A stretch of DNA of 64,000 nucleotides from Paenibacillus cellulositrophicus (GTDB lineage: Bacteria > Bacillota > Bacilli > Paenibacillales > Paenibacillaceae). The first letter of the stretch is position 1; every line of letters begins with the position of its first letter. Below, in pieces: positions 36,001 through 43,418 of this stretch. The stretch spans positions 3,219,501-3,283,500 of the forward strand of contig NZ_CP045295.1 in assembly GCF_009363095.1 (NCBI RefSeq), given 5' to 3'. Both the position numbers and the translations under genes were made by a program. The notes below the pieces were generated by a model. The model saw only the letters and a list, made by a program, of their open reading frames with translations, made no database searches and was not told the origin of the DNA.

Positions 36001-36207
36001 TCATGCAAAGTACATTTCAGCTGCATCGAGCTCGCGGCTTCCGGATACCTGATAATTCTCCTGAAGGAGAACACCGTCCTCATCCTGCAGCTCGATTCCC
36101 CGGCGCTGCAGCTCCGACATCAGCAGGGCCAGAAATTCCCGATCCAGTTCCAACTGCTTGGCCAGCATCACGCATTCCAGCAGCTGTTCATCAGACAAGA
36201 TTTGCAT
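36001..36207 (-). CDS. sda: sporulation histidine kinase inhibitor Sda
   Basis: The 68-residue product begins MQILSDEQLLECVMLAKQL and continues with a second helix DREFLALLMSELQRRGIEL. It matches the helical-hairpin pattern of Bacillus Sda (LSDELLIESYFKA ... L-x-RDFI-x-LI-x-x-EI-x-RR). Sda blocks KinA-type kinases when DNA replication is disturbed, delaying sporulation. The ATG at 36207 follows GGGGGG with a good spacing. A C-terminal tail of about 25 residues extends beyond the classic 46-52 residue protein. I found no DnaA box upstream, although Bacillus sda is controlled by DnaA. Confidence 0.82.
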   Translation of the reverse strand: MQILSDEQLLECVMLAKQLELDREFLALLMSELQRRGIELQDEDGVLLQENYQVSGSRELDAAEMYFA

Positions 36208-36438
36208 TTCAATCCCCCCGATCTTCCAAGGTTCCCTAAGAATCCTGGAGATCTTCCAGGAGGAAAGGAACCCTTAATGATGAGTAACCGATTTTGCGAG
36301 GAAAATGGGCTTACCCTATTTAAAACCAAGTCAGCCGGTTTGTAAACGCACTTTCATCGGGATGAATGTTTTCCATAAAAATATCAATTCGTCAAATTAA
36401 TCCCTAATCAGACAAAACTTTACTTCCATTACGCTTAA

Positions 36439-37725
36439 TTACAAAGATACCAAATCAGTGCTTAAACGGTTCAGCCGCTCCACGCCGTTCTCCGTAATCA
36501 GAAGCATATCCTCAATCATGATGGCTCCAATCCCGTAGCCGTAGTAAGGCGTCTCGATGCAGACGACCATGTTCGGCTCAAAAATCGCCGTCTCGGACGG
36601 GCTGATGAACGGCCCTTCCTCCGCGGCAAGGCTTAGCCCTGCGCTATGCCCCAGATGGCCCCGGTTGTACTGGCTCAGCCCCGCCGCACGGATGACGCTC
36701 ATCCCCTCTTGGAATGCCACCTTCATTGGCATCCCCGGCTCGATCGTCTGCAGCAGGCGGTCATGCCCGCGCCGGAGGGCCTCATAGATCCGCTTCGTGA
36801 CATCCGTAGGCTCGCCCAGCACGAAGGTGCGGGCGATGTCCGAGCCGTAGCCGGCCACCTCGACGCCTACGTCAAACTTGATCACGTCCCCCGGCTGGCT
36901 TGGCCGGGTATCAAACACTTGTACAGGGGCAAAGTGGTCCCCGACCGAAATCATATGGAACCGCGGCGTCGACCCGTCCGGATTCCGCATCAGCGATCTC
37001 CGGAATGCATCCACGATCCCTGCGGCAGAAACACCCGGCTCAATTTCGCGCACGGCGTACTCGACGCCTGCTTCCGCATAAGCGCATGCCCTGCGCAGCT
37101 GCTGAATTTCCCACGGCGTCTTGATCGCTCGAAGCCGCGTGAAGATCGGCCCCGCCTCGGCCAGCTCGGAAATGTCTGGGCACGCCTTGCGCAGCGCCAT
37201 CACGGAAGAATGCCGCATCAAATCCAGCTCGGCCGCAATTCGCCCCCGGGAGATGCCGTACTCCTCCAGCACCTGCTGAAGGACGCCGAACATCTCCTCT
37301 GCCTGCGGGGACACCGGCCGCTTCCCTTGATAGCTGCCGCCTTTCAAATGAAGCGGATCATCCACATCTACCCAAGTAGGGTAGGTGCGAACCTCATACT
37401 GCTCGGAATCCCCGGCAAACCCGGCGGCTTCGAAATCATTCATGATGATGACTGCCTTCCGCCCAGGATCGCGGAAATGAACAGCCAGTCCAACCTCACT
37501 CATGCGCAGGGTATACATAAAGGCACTCTGATGCCCTGAGAGATAATAAAAATTTTCGCTGCTGGTCGCGACCAGCGCGTCGATATTTTCACTGTCCATG
37601 ATCCGCCGTACCCGCTCCGAAATCATGTCCAGATGCTGCTGATGATGATCATTCATGCTGCGCTTCAACTCCTTCGGATCAGGCTGTCCTGTCTCCGTTT
37701 TTCCGTTCTTAAGTCCGTGTATCAT
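36439..37725 (-). CDS. M24 family metallopeptidase (Xaa-Pro dipeptidase type)
   Basis: The 428-residue protein has a creatinase-like N-terminal domain (20-180) and a pita-bread catalytic domain (190-425). Metal ligands are visible: D in FDVGVEVAGYGSDIARTF, H in YNRGHLGHSAG, and E in VVCIETPYYGYG and IMIEDMLLIT. It lies 15 bases after the amino-acid transporter ATPase gene and shares its unit. It probably cleaves imported proline-containing dipeptides or a related substrate. The ATG at 37656 is an alternative start after a loosely spaced GGAG. Confidence 0.9.
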   Translation of the reverse strand: MIHGLKNGKTETGQPDPKELKRSMNDHHQQHLDMISERVRRIMDSENIDALVATSSENFYYLSGHQSAFMYTLRMSEVGLAVHFRDPGRKAVIIMNDFEAAGFAGDSEQYEVRTYPTWVDVDDPLHLKGGSYQGKRPVSPQAEEMFGVLQQVLEEYGISRGRIAAELDLMRHSSVMALRKACPDISELAEAGPIFTRLRAIKTPWEIQQLRRACAYAEAGVEYAVREIEPGVSAAGIVDAFRRSLMRNPDGSTPRFHMISVGDHFAPVQVFDTRPSQPGDVIKFDVGVEVAGYGSDIARTFVLGEPTDVTKRIYEALRRGHDRLLQTIEPGMPMKVAFQEGMSVIRAAGLSQYNRGHLGHSAGLSLAAEEGPFISPSETAIFEPNMVVCIETPYYGYGIGAIMIEDMLLITENGVERLNRLSTDLVSL

Positions 37726-37740
37726 CGTTTATATTCCAGC

Positions 37741-38493
37741 CTAGACTGGCTCCTGCGCCATCTGGCGAAGGAACTTGCGCGCCCGTTCCGTTTTCGGTCC
37801 GGCAAAGAAATACTCCGGCGCCCCTTCTTCCTGAATGATGCCTTCGCTCATAAATACGATCCGATTCGCCACTTCCTGCGCGAATTTCATCTCATGCGTA
37901 ACGACGACCATCGTCATTCCTTCTTCCGCCAGCTGCCGCATCACCTGCAGCACCTCGCCGGTCAGCTCCGGATCCAGCGCCGATGTCGGCTCGTCGAACA
38001 GCATGATCTTCGGCTCCATCGCCAAAGCGCGGGCGATCGCCACCCGCTGCTGCTGCCCGCCGGACAGCCGCGAAGGATACTCGTCCCTCTTCTCCGCCAG
38101 ACCTACCTTGCCAAGCAGCTTTTCGGCAATGTCAATCGCTTGTTCCTTCGGCATATTTTTCACCGTCATCGGGGCCATGATCACATTGTCCAGGACGGTG
38201 AGGTGAGGGAACAAATTGAACGATTGAAACACCATGCCCGTCAGGCTGCGCAGCTCGTGGACTGCCTTTTTTCGCTCTTTGGCGCGCATCGCAGCTTCGA
38301 TGTGGACGCTGTCGATGCGGACCGAGCCGGCATCAGCCTGCTCCAGGCCGTTCAGGCACCGGAGCAAGGTACTCTTGCCCGAGCCGCTGGGTCCCAGGAG
38401 CACCACGATTTCGCCCTGCCGAATGTTCAGGCTCACATCCTTCAGAACCGATAACGATCCGAAGCTTTTGCTTAAATGGCTGACTTCGATCAT
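37741..38493 (-). CDS. polar amino acid ABC transporter ATP-binding protein
   Basis: The ATG at 38493 follows AAGGAGGGAGAAGGC, giving 251 residues. Motifs are Walker [10 protein letters not shown], signature [16 protein letters not shown], Walker [15 protein letters not shown] and switch His in [12 protein letters not shown], all typical of GlnQ/TcyN. It is coupled to the permease gene upstream and followed by the M24 peptidase. Confidence 0.94.
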   Translation of the reverse strand: MIEVSHLSKSFGSLSVLKDVSLNIRQGEIVVLLGPSGSGKSTLLRCLNGLEQADAGSVRIDSVHIEAAMRAKERKKAVHELRSLTGMVFQSFNLFPHLTVLDNVIMAPMTVKNMPKEQAIDIAEKLLGKVGLAEKRDEYPSRLSGGQQQRVAIARALAMEPKIMLFDEPTSALDPELTGEVLQVMRQLAEEGMTMVVVTHEMKFAQEVANRIVFMSEGIIQEEGAPEYFFAGPKTERARKFLRQMAQEPV

Positions 38494-38506
38494 GCCTTCT
38501 CCCTCC

Positions 38507-39151
38507 TTAATAAGCCTTGGACAGCTTCCGCTCAATGACGTTCAAAATCGCCGAAAAGCCTGTGCTCATCACCCAGTACATGACGGCGATAGCAAGGTAG
38601 AACGGCATTGCCACGTAATACTGGGCGATCAGCAGCTGCGCCGAACGCAGCAGCTCTGTAACCGTGACGATGGACACCAGCGACGTTTCCTTAAGCATCC
38701 CGATGAACGTGTTGCCCATCGGCGGAATCGCCGTCCGGGCCGCCTGGGGCAGAACGACCTTGCGCAACGTCTGCCATGGCGTCAGCCCCAGAGACAGCGC
38801 CGCTTCGGTCTGCCCTTTATCCACGGACAAGATCGCCCCGCGGATAGTCTCAGACAAATAAGCGCCTATATTAATGCTAAGCGAAATATAGGCGGCCGTC
38901 ATCGGCTGCAGTGCAATCCCGTAATCGGGCAAGCCGTAGTAAATGATGAAGATTTGCACGATAATCGGGGTTCCGCGGATGATGGACACATATACCCTGG
39001 CGATGCCGGCGATCAGCCGGTTTCCTTTTAACCGGGCGATGGCTGTGAACAGTCCGATAAACAACCCAAAAAACATGGAGACGATCGTGATGAGTAGGGT
39101 GTAGTAGGCTCCCGTAAACAGAAAACCCAAATTATCCATTACCAATTTCAT
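38507..39151 (-). CDS. polar amino acid ABC transporter permease
   Basis: The 214-residue HisM/GlnP-type permease has five predicted helices and the coupling motif [24 protein letters not shown]. The ATG at 39151 follows GGGAGGCCGTTTTAA. It forms the channel, probably as a homodimer because only one permease gene is present, and lies between the binding protein and ATPase genes. Confidence 0.93.
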   Translation of the reverse strand: MKLVMDNLGFLFTGAYYTLLITIVSMFFGLFIGLFTAIARLKGNRLIAGIARVYVSIIRGTPIIVQIFIIYYGLPDYGIALQPMTAAYISLSINIGAYLSETIRGAILSVDKGQTEAALSLGLTPWQTLRKVVLPQAARTAIPPMGNTFIGMLKETSLVSIVTVTELLRSAQLLIAQYYVAMPFYLAIAVMYWVMSTGFSAILNVIERKLSKAY

Positions 39152-39186
39152 TTAAAACGGCCTCCCACAGCTGTAAGACTCATAAC

Positions 39187-40050
39187 TTAAAAGCTTGGAT
39201 CGACGCCAAACCATTTTTGGTGGATTTCCTTCAGCGTTCCGTCGGTCTTCATTTCGTCCAGCGCTTTGTTGATTGCATCCAGCAGTTCCGGATTGTTCTT
39301 GCGCATCGCAACACCGGCATAATCGTCCTTGATGGAATCGCCGACCGCTTTGATCTTCAGATGGTTCTGGTCGATAAGAGGCTTCAGGGCGAACATGTTG
39401 TTGATCGTTGCGTCAATCCGGCCCGTGTTCAAATCCATCAGAGACGAAATGACGTCGTTGTACGTTGCGATTTCAAACTTGCCAACCTTCGGCATCGCTT
39501 CGTCGCGCAGGTATTTCTCGTCATTGGTGCCAAGTCCGACACCGATCTTCTTGCCTTTAAAATCGTCGATCGACTTGATCGTATCATTGTCGCTCTTCAC
39601 GACCACATTCACAGAGTTCTTGATGTAAGGCTCTGAGAAGTCCATCGTTTTCTTCCGGTCATCCGTGATTGTCACCTGGCTGATCAGCACGTCGTATTTT
39701 CCCTGCTGCAGCCCTTCGATCAGGCCCGAAAATTCGCCGGTAATGAACTCAGCCTCAACTCCGAGCTTCTTAGCGATCGCTTTGGCGATGTCGGCGTCGT
39801 ATCCGTCTACTTCCTTCTTGTCGTTCAAGAAGTTATACGGAGCATACGTACCCATCAAACCTACCTTGATTTTTCCGTTCTTCTTGACCTGCTCAAGCAG
39901 ATTGCCAGCCGAAGAAGACGCCTGATTGCCGCTTCCACCGGAAGCATTGCTGCCCGATGATGCCTGATCTTTGCCGCAGCCGGCCAGTACCAGAGCGATA
40001 ACGGCGATCAGCGACAGCGACATAAATAGTGATTTGGCTCTAAACTTCAT
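39187..40050 (-). CDS. amino acid ABC transporter substrate-binding lipoprotein
   Basis: The 287-residue precursor has a lipoprotein signal with LAGC (C25) and a Ser/Gly/Asn linker to about residue 48. The family 3 binding fold follows (VGLMGTYAPYNF, GYDADIAKAIAKKLG, YDVLISQVTITDDRKKTMDFSEPY, GKKIGVGLGTNDEKYL). This family takes polar amino acids; cystine, glutamine and arginine binders all look similar, so I do not name one. It is the first gene of the transporter-peptidase unit. Its leader carries copy B of the conserved element. Confidence 0.92.
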   Translation of the reverse strand: MKFRAKSLFMSLSLIAVIALVLAGCGKDQASSGSNASGGSGNQASSSAGNLLEQVKKNGKIKVGLMGTYAPYNFLNDKKEVDGYDADIAKAIAKKLGVEAEFITGEFSGLIEGLQQGKYDVLISQVTITDDRKKTMDFSEPYIKNSVNVVVKSDNDTIKSIDDFKGKKIGVGLGTNDEKYLRDEAMPKVGKFEIATYNDVISSLMDLNTGRIDATINNMFALKPLIDQNHLKIKAVGDSIKDDYAGVAMRKNNPELLDAINKALDEMKTDGTLKEIHQKWFGVDPSF

Positions 40051-40070
40051 TTCTATAATCCCCCTTAAAA

Positions 40071-40168
40071 TATATAGATTGAACTAATGTTTTTATTGAA
40101 CTTCCTGTTATACGGCCCAATAGAGGCCTGTATTATTCATTTCTTTAGTTCATTCTATATAGGTTGTA
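40071..40168 (-). repeat. conserved leader element, copy B
   Basis: In the minus sense it opens CCTATATAGAATGAACTAA and closes TTAGTTCAATCTATATA, two nearly perfect inverted ends that could form a 17-base stem. GGCCTCTATTGGGCCGTAT lies inside. It ends just before the GGGGG ribosome binding site of the binding-protein gene. It aligns with copy A at 7085-7171 in order, orientation and position relative to the gene. Confidence 0.6.
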
Positions 40169-40172
40169 ATAT

Positions 40173-40820
40173 TTAACCCAGCAGCCCGCGGAACTCGAAC
40201 CGGGCCGTTTCTTCGGCAATCTGCGATGCGGTGTACACAGGCTCGTAGTCCACGTCATGCAGCGGACCGAACAACCATTTGGTCAAAACGCCCGTGATGA
40301 GCGACACGAGAATGTTCACGCGCAGCGAAACGTCCGTAAACTGCGGCAGCATGCCCAACTCTATAGCGCGGAGCACATTTTTCTTAAAGGCCTCTTCAAA
40401 CGCGATCCACACTTCCGATACCGCCGAACGGACCTTGGGATCAGCGCCTTGCCCCTTGATCAGCAGAAAGGCCATCAAATTCCGGTTTTCATTGGCAAAC
40501 TCGAACAGGTTGGTCAGCAGGTTGGCTGAGGAATTCACCATGTCGTCTACAGATCCCGCATGCTTGCGGTATCCCTGTTCAATGACCTCGACCAGCTTGT
40601 CCCGACCGTTCTCCACCAAACGGATGGCCATCTGCTCCTTCCCGTCAAAATACCAGTAGAACGTCCCCTGCGAGACGCCGGCCGCCTTCACCACTTCCGA
40701 TATCTTTGTATTATGGTAACCTTTGCGTGCAAACAGCTCGAGGGCTGCCTGCCTCAGCTCCTGCTCGCGCTGTGGTTCCTCATTAGTTTGCGATGGCAGA
40801 ATCAGGACCCCTTTCATCAC
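40173..40820 (-). CDS. TetR family transcriptional regulator
   Basis: The 215-residue regulator has a TetR helix-turn-helix at about 18-65 (LRQAALELFARKGYHNTKISEVVKAAGVSQGTFYWYFDGKEQMA). The all-helical ligand domain follows. The frame opens with GTG-ATG at 40820/40817, immediately after an operator-like palindrome; no classic ribosome binding site precedes it, so the exact start is uncertain. Being first in the row, it may control the amino-acid transporter genes or simply itself. Confidence 0.88.
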   Translation of the reverse strand: MMKGVLILPSQTNEEPQREQELRQAALELFARKGYHNTKISEVVKAAGVSQGTFYWYFDGKEQMAIRLVENGRDKLVEVIEQGYRKHAGSVDDMVNSSANLLTNLFEFANENRNLMAFLLIKGQGADPKVRSAVSEVWIAFEEAFKKNVLRAIELGMLPQFTDVSLRVNILVSLITGVLTKWLFGPLHDVDYEPVYTASQIAEETARFEFRGLLG

Positions 40821-40822
40821 TT

Positions 40823-40838
40823 GACTGACGAGTCAGTT
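40823..40838 (-). promoter_or_regulatory. TetR-type operator palindrome
   Basis: ACTGAC-GA-GTCAGT (40824-40837) is a perfect inverted repeat of the kind bound by TetR-family repressors. It lies between the promoter and the start codon of the TetR gene, consistent with autorepression. Confidence 0.7.
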
Positions 40839-40858
40839 AATTTAATTCCGATGGGTTT

Positions 40859-40887
40859 ACTATAGTATATGAAGCCTTTGGGGTCAA
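40859..40887 (-). promoter_or_regulatory. promoter of the TetR gene
   Basis: On the minus strand TTGACC (40882-40887) and TATAGT (40859-40864) are 17 bases apart. Transcription would begin about 15-20 bases before the operator palindrome. Confidence 0.7.
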
Positions 40888-40941
40888 GCGTAATTTCTTC
40901 CTCGCCAGCAGCTCTGCGCTTTTTGAGAAGCGTTGAAGAAG

Positions 40942-40973
40942 CAAAAAAAAAAGAGCTGCTCAGCGCAGCTCCT
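40942..40973 (-). terminator. intrinsic terminator of the agr-like operon
   Basis: On the minus strand GAGCTGC pairs with GCAGCTC and a run of ten T follows. It lies right after the LytTR gene stop codon and ends the four-gene unit. Confidence 0.88.
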
Positions 40974-40974
40974 T

Positions 40975-41352
40975 TCAGACGATCAATATTCCCGGGTTAT
41001 AGGCTAATAGCTCCTCTTTAATCTTGTTGTACCTTTTAAACGCCATGGTGCAGCATTTGGAGCCCTTATGGATTTCCGGCTCAAAATACGCCTTCTTGTA
41101 CACGCTGTCGATCAGCATAATCCTGTCCACGTTGACGAGGTTCCGGTCCACGTTGCGGAACGTATACCCGCTCGCGCTCAGCATGCCGGACCAGTATTTG
41201 AGCGTGCCGTTCATATAAAACTGCTCTTCCATCGTATGAACGACAACCCGGTCTGCCGGAATGCTGAATTCCATGAACAAAATATCGTGTACCCGAAGAT
41301 TGACGATGCCTGATTCCCCTTCAATATCTCGTGAAACCGTAAGATATTGCAT
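40975..41352 (-). CDS. stand-alone LytTR DNA-binding regulator without receiver domain
   Basis: I take the ATG at 41352, nine bases after GGAGGAG, giving 125 residues; an ATG at 41370 is also in frame. Nearly the whole protein is one LytTR domain: EGESGIVNLRVHDILFMEF, the central VVVHTMEEQFYMNGTLKYW, and FRNVDRNLVNVDRIMLIDSVYKKAYFE. There is no receiver domain, unlike AgrA. It is the last gene of a unit with an AgrC-like sensor, AgrB and an AgrD-like peptide. It is therefore the likely output of the peptide signal, by a route other than phosphorylation. Confidence 0.88.
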   Translation of the reverse strand: MQYLTVSRDIEGESGIVNLRVHDILFMEFSIPADRVVVHTMEEQFYMNGTLKYWSGMLSASGYTFRNVDRNLVNVDRIMLIDSVYKKAYFEPEIHKGSKCCTMAFKRYNKIKEELLAYNPGILIV

Positions 41353-41371
41353 CTGAATCAGCTCCTCCATT

Positions 41372-41512
41372 TCACTTCAGCAGCTCCTCAGGCGTCTCAC
41401 CGCTGTAAATATACACAGGACTGGCAACACTTACGAGATACACAGCTACCAGCGTTAATGCCGAAGCAATGGCTGTGAATGTGCTGTGCTTAACTTTGCT
41501 GATCAGTGACAT
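41372..41512 (-). CDS. agrD: AgrD-like cyclic lactone autoinducer pro-peptide
   Basis: This 46-residue gene starts at ATG 41512, after a perfect AAAGGAGGTGAAACGCC site. The N-terminal part is an amphipathic/hydrophobic helix (TFTAIASALTLVAVYLVSVAS) that anchors the peptide. The C-terminal part is SPVYIYSGETPEELLK. The acidic PEELL tail is the typical AgrB recognition end. A Ser replaces the usual ring cysteine, so the mature signal may be a lactone, most likely SPVYI or close to it. It overlaps the agrB end by 23 bases. Confidence 0.85.
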   Translation of the reverse strand: MSLISKVKHSTFTAIASALTLVAVYLVSVASPVYIYSGETPEELLK

Positions 41513-42038
41513 GGCGTTTCACCTCCTTTCGGTGGATCAGGCTGAGGGCTTGGACGAAGAAGACGACGGCAAGCGTCTGCGACTGAATCAGGACGTTGGC
41601 CAGTACAATGAGGACTCCGATCACCCGCAGCTTGGGATAATGCCTGCGCGGTATTCTGGATTGCTTTTCGATTTTGCACGGAGCAAATGCAGCCACAAGC
41701 ACCATGCTGAGAACGTTCAGTACCTGAACATAGAAGGCGGATAGCTCGATGAACGACACCAGGGTGAACAAGGCGGTAGTGACAAGCACGCACCATTCCC
41801 CGGTTTTCAGATGAATACCGCCCGTGAATTGGCGCAGCAGCGCAAATCCGATCAGCGCCGTCGCCGCGCGGGCCATATGCCCTGTGAAGAACGCGATCAG
41901 CAGCGTGAGGACGATGATCAACACCACGTTCAGAATGACGGCAATCGCATGTTTGAGGATGTTCACCGAGGATTTATGATCCGGAACCTGCCGCTTGATC
42001 CCTTCAGCGATTCGTACGGCGGCCGTTTCAATCAGCAT
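41490..42038 (-). CDS. agrB: AgrB-type peptide-processing membrane protease
   Basis: The 182-residue protein has five to six helices and the AgrB catalytic pair in FTGGIHLKTGEWC: H76 and C83, the same positions as H77 and C84 of Staphylococcus aureus AgrB. AgrB removes the acidic tail of AgrD and closes the ring. The ATG at 42038 follows GGAGGATATCC and overlaps the upstream sensor gene by 11 bases; the 3' end overlaps agrD. Confidence 0.93.
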   Translation of the reverse strand: MLIETAAVRIAEGIKRQVPDHKSSVNILKHAIAVILNVVLIIVLTLLIAFFTGHMARAATALIGFALLRQFTGGIHLKTGEWCVLVTTALFTLVSFIELSAFYVQVLNVLSMVLVAAFAPCKIEKQSRIPRRHYPKLRVIGVLIVLANVLIQSQTLAVVFFVQALSLIHRKEVKRHVTDQQS

Positions 42039-42657
42039 GGATATCCTCCTCCTCCTTGCGGATGGTGTAATACAAAAAGAGACCGAACGTGCAGGCGAAA
42101 AACAGAACGTTGATCCATACCTTGTTGTAATAGAAAATAAATTCCACCAAGACGAGCGTGACCATAATCAGCAGCACCAGCACGATGTGCTCTTTCTTGA
42201 AGCGCAGCCTTTCAAAGTCAAAGGCGAACCCGATGCCAAACTTGTACATGAGCCACGATACCCCAAGTCCCGTTAACGCCGAGACAACCTGCAAGCTGTA
42301 AGAGTTAACGTCCGTGGCGCTGGCTTCCTGAACCGATCCGAACAACCAGAGCACATAGACGGTCTGGATGAGCGCATACAGCGCATAACCCAGAATCGTG
42401 CAGATAGCCGACCAGGCCAGAGGAATCTTCATCACGGTCGTATACAGCAGAATGTAAATCAGAATCGTGATTAACGGTGCCGCAAATGCCAGCGACAGCT
42501 CGTCCCTCATTACATAGCTCTGCACATTCGCCAGCAGCGTGATACACAGAGTCTGCCACAAGTAATCCGAGGTTTTGAACCTAAACAGCGACATCGTCAG
42601 CGAATAGATCGCAAATGTCTCCAGCGTTGAAAAAAACATGAAGCCGAGAGCTTCCAC
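42028..42657 (-). CDS. AgrC-like polytopic membrane sensor lacking a kinase domain
   Basis: The 209-residue protein starts at GTG 42657, seven bases after AGGAGG. It has six or seven hydrophobic segments (about 5-25, 33-50, 55-76, 79-104, 118-140, 154-177 and 179-197). It ends with the short charged tail TIRKEEEDIHAD. The size and layout match the sensor half of AgrC-type peptide receptors, but there is no HisKA or ATPase region and no room for one before agrB. It is the first gene of the overlapping agr-like operon. A role as signal receptor is inferred from position and topology. Confidence 0.72.
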   Translation of the reverse strand: MEALGFMFFSTLETFAIYSLTMSLFRFKTSDYLWQTLCITLLANVQSYVMRDELSLAFAAPLITILIYILLYTTVMKIPLAWSAICTILGYALYALIQTVYVLWLFGSVQEASATDVNSYSLQVVSALTGLGVSWLMYKFGIGFAFDFERLRFKKEHIVLVLLIMVTLVLVEFIFYYNKVWINVLFFACTFGLFLYYTIRKEEEDIHAD

Positions 42658-42802
42658 CTAACTTCCTCCTACTACCGTACCATTCCTATGTTTGACTTTT
42701 CTTCCGTTATTCTCACGGTTCACAGGCGGCGGCCAGCATCCATACGCCGGGGGACTTCCCCGGTGCATTTTGCTTCCCTAATATATTTTATAAATTGGAA
42801 TT

Positions 42803-42822
42803 TTTAACTTACTATAAACATA
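42803..42822 (-). promoter_or_regulatory. candidate LytTR-binding direct repeats
   Basis: On the minus strand TATGTTTAT and TAAGTTAAA lie 11 bases apart. Each differs by one base from the general LytTR half-site [TA][AC][CA]GTTN[AG][TG]. AT-rich sequence with TATAAA lies just downstream. The remainder of the 42658-42928 gap holds a GC-rich hairpin (CCGGGGAAGTCCCCCGG, near 42749-42766) in the presumed leader and no gene. Confidence 0.35.
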
Positions 42823-42928
42823 CGACGTTGTCGATAAAAACGAAAGATGGAATTTTATGTTTTAGCGAATTTTTTTACGACATGTTCCCGGTTAAATCGA
42901 CACAAACCCTATTTATTTGAATACGCTT

Positions 42929-43135
42929 TCAAAAAATGTGGTAGCTCACAGCTCTTGAGGCTGTATCATCCGGCAGCAAATCCACGTAATGCGCTCCGCA
43001 CTCATCGCATCCCGCCGCCAGCCGGTGAGTGTGCATATAGTATCCGGTCTTCAGCACCTGTCTGGCCTGGTGCTCCTTCACGAGCTTGCCGCATCCCATA
43101 CAGTAAATCCGGTCTTCGAAACATGATTGATTCAT
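42929..43135 (-). CDS. small zinc-ribbon-like protein
   Basis: The 68-residue product has two CxxC pairs, CMGCG at 12-16 and CDECG at 43-47, separated by about 27 residues, the spacing of a zinc ribbon. A good site (AAGGGAGTTTACCTGT) precedes the ATG at 43135. No family name can be given. It lies upstream of the agr-like operon on the same strand and may be transcribed with it or be independent. Confidence 0.6.
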   Translation of the reverse strand: MNQSCFEDRIYCMGCGKLVKEHQARQVLKTGYYMHTHRLAAGCDECGAHYVDLLPDDTASRAVSYHIF

Positions 43136-43292
43136 ACAGGTAAACTCCCTTCGATCTATTTCTTTTCACCTCTATAACATATACTTCATGTGAATGCGAA
43201 TCCCTCCCCATCCGGTACTTTTTATCCAAGGGAAACCTTTCCTGATTGTACGTGAATTGGGCCCGGTGCACTCTGGAGCTACAGCCAGCCTC

Positions 43293-43340
43293 CAAATAAA
43301 AAGGCACAGCCTGCATGCATGATGCGAAAACTGTGCCTTT
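43293..43340 (-). terminator. terminator of the maltodextrin transporter operon
   Basis: On the minus strand AAAGGCACAG pairs with CTGTGCCTTT and TTTTTATTT follows. It lies about 80 bases after the permease stop. A T run on the plus strand suggests it works in both directions. Nothing else is visible between 43136 and 43418. Confidence 0.8.
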
Positions 43341-43418
43341 CATTTTTTTATTATGTCTATCAAAAAAACAACCCGTTACGGCAGCTCGCCCGTGGATGAG
43401 TAAATCTCCATCCTCTGC

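Noticed and set aside
36208..36438. DnaA boxes before sda
   Set aside because: No sequence close to TTATNCACA was found in this gap.
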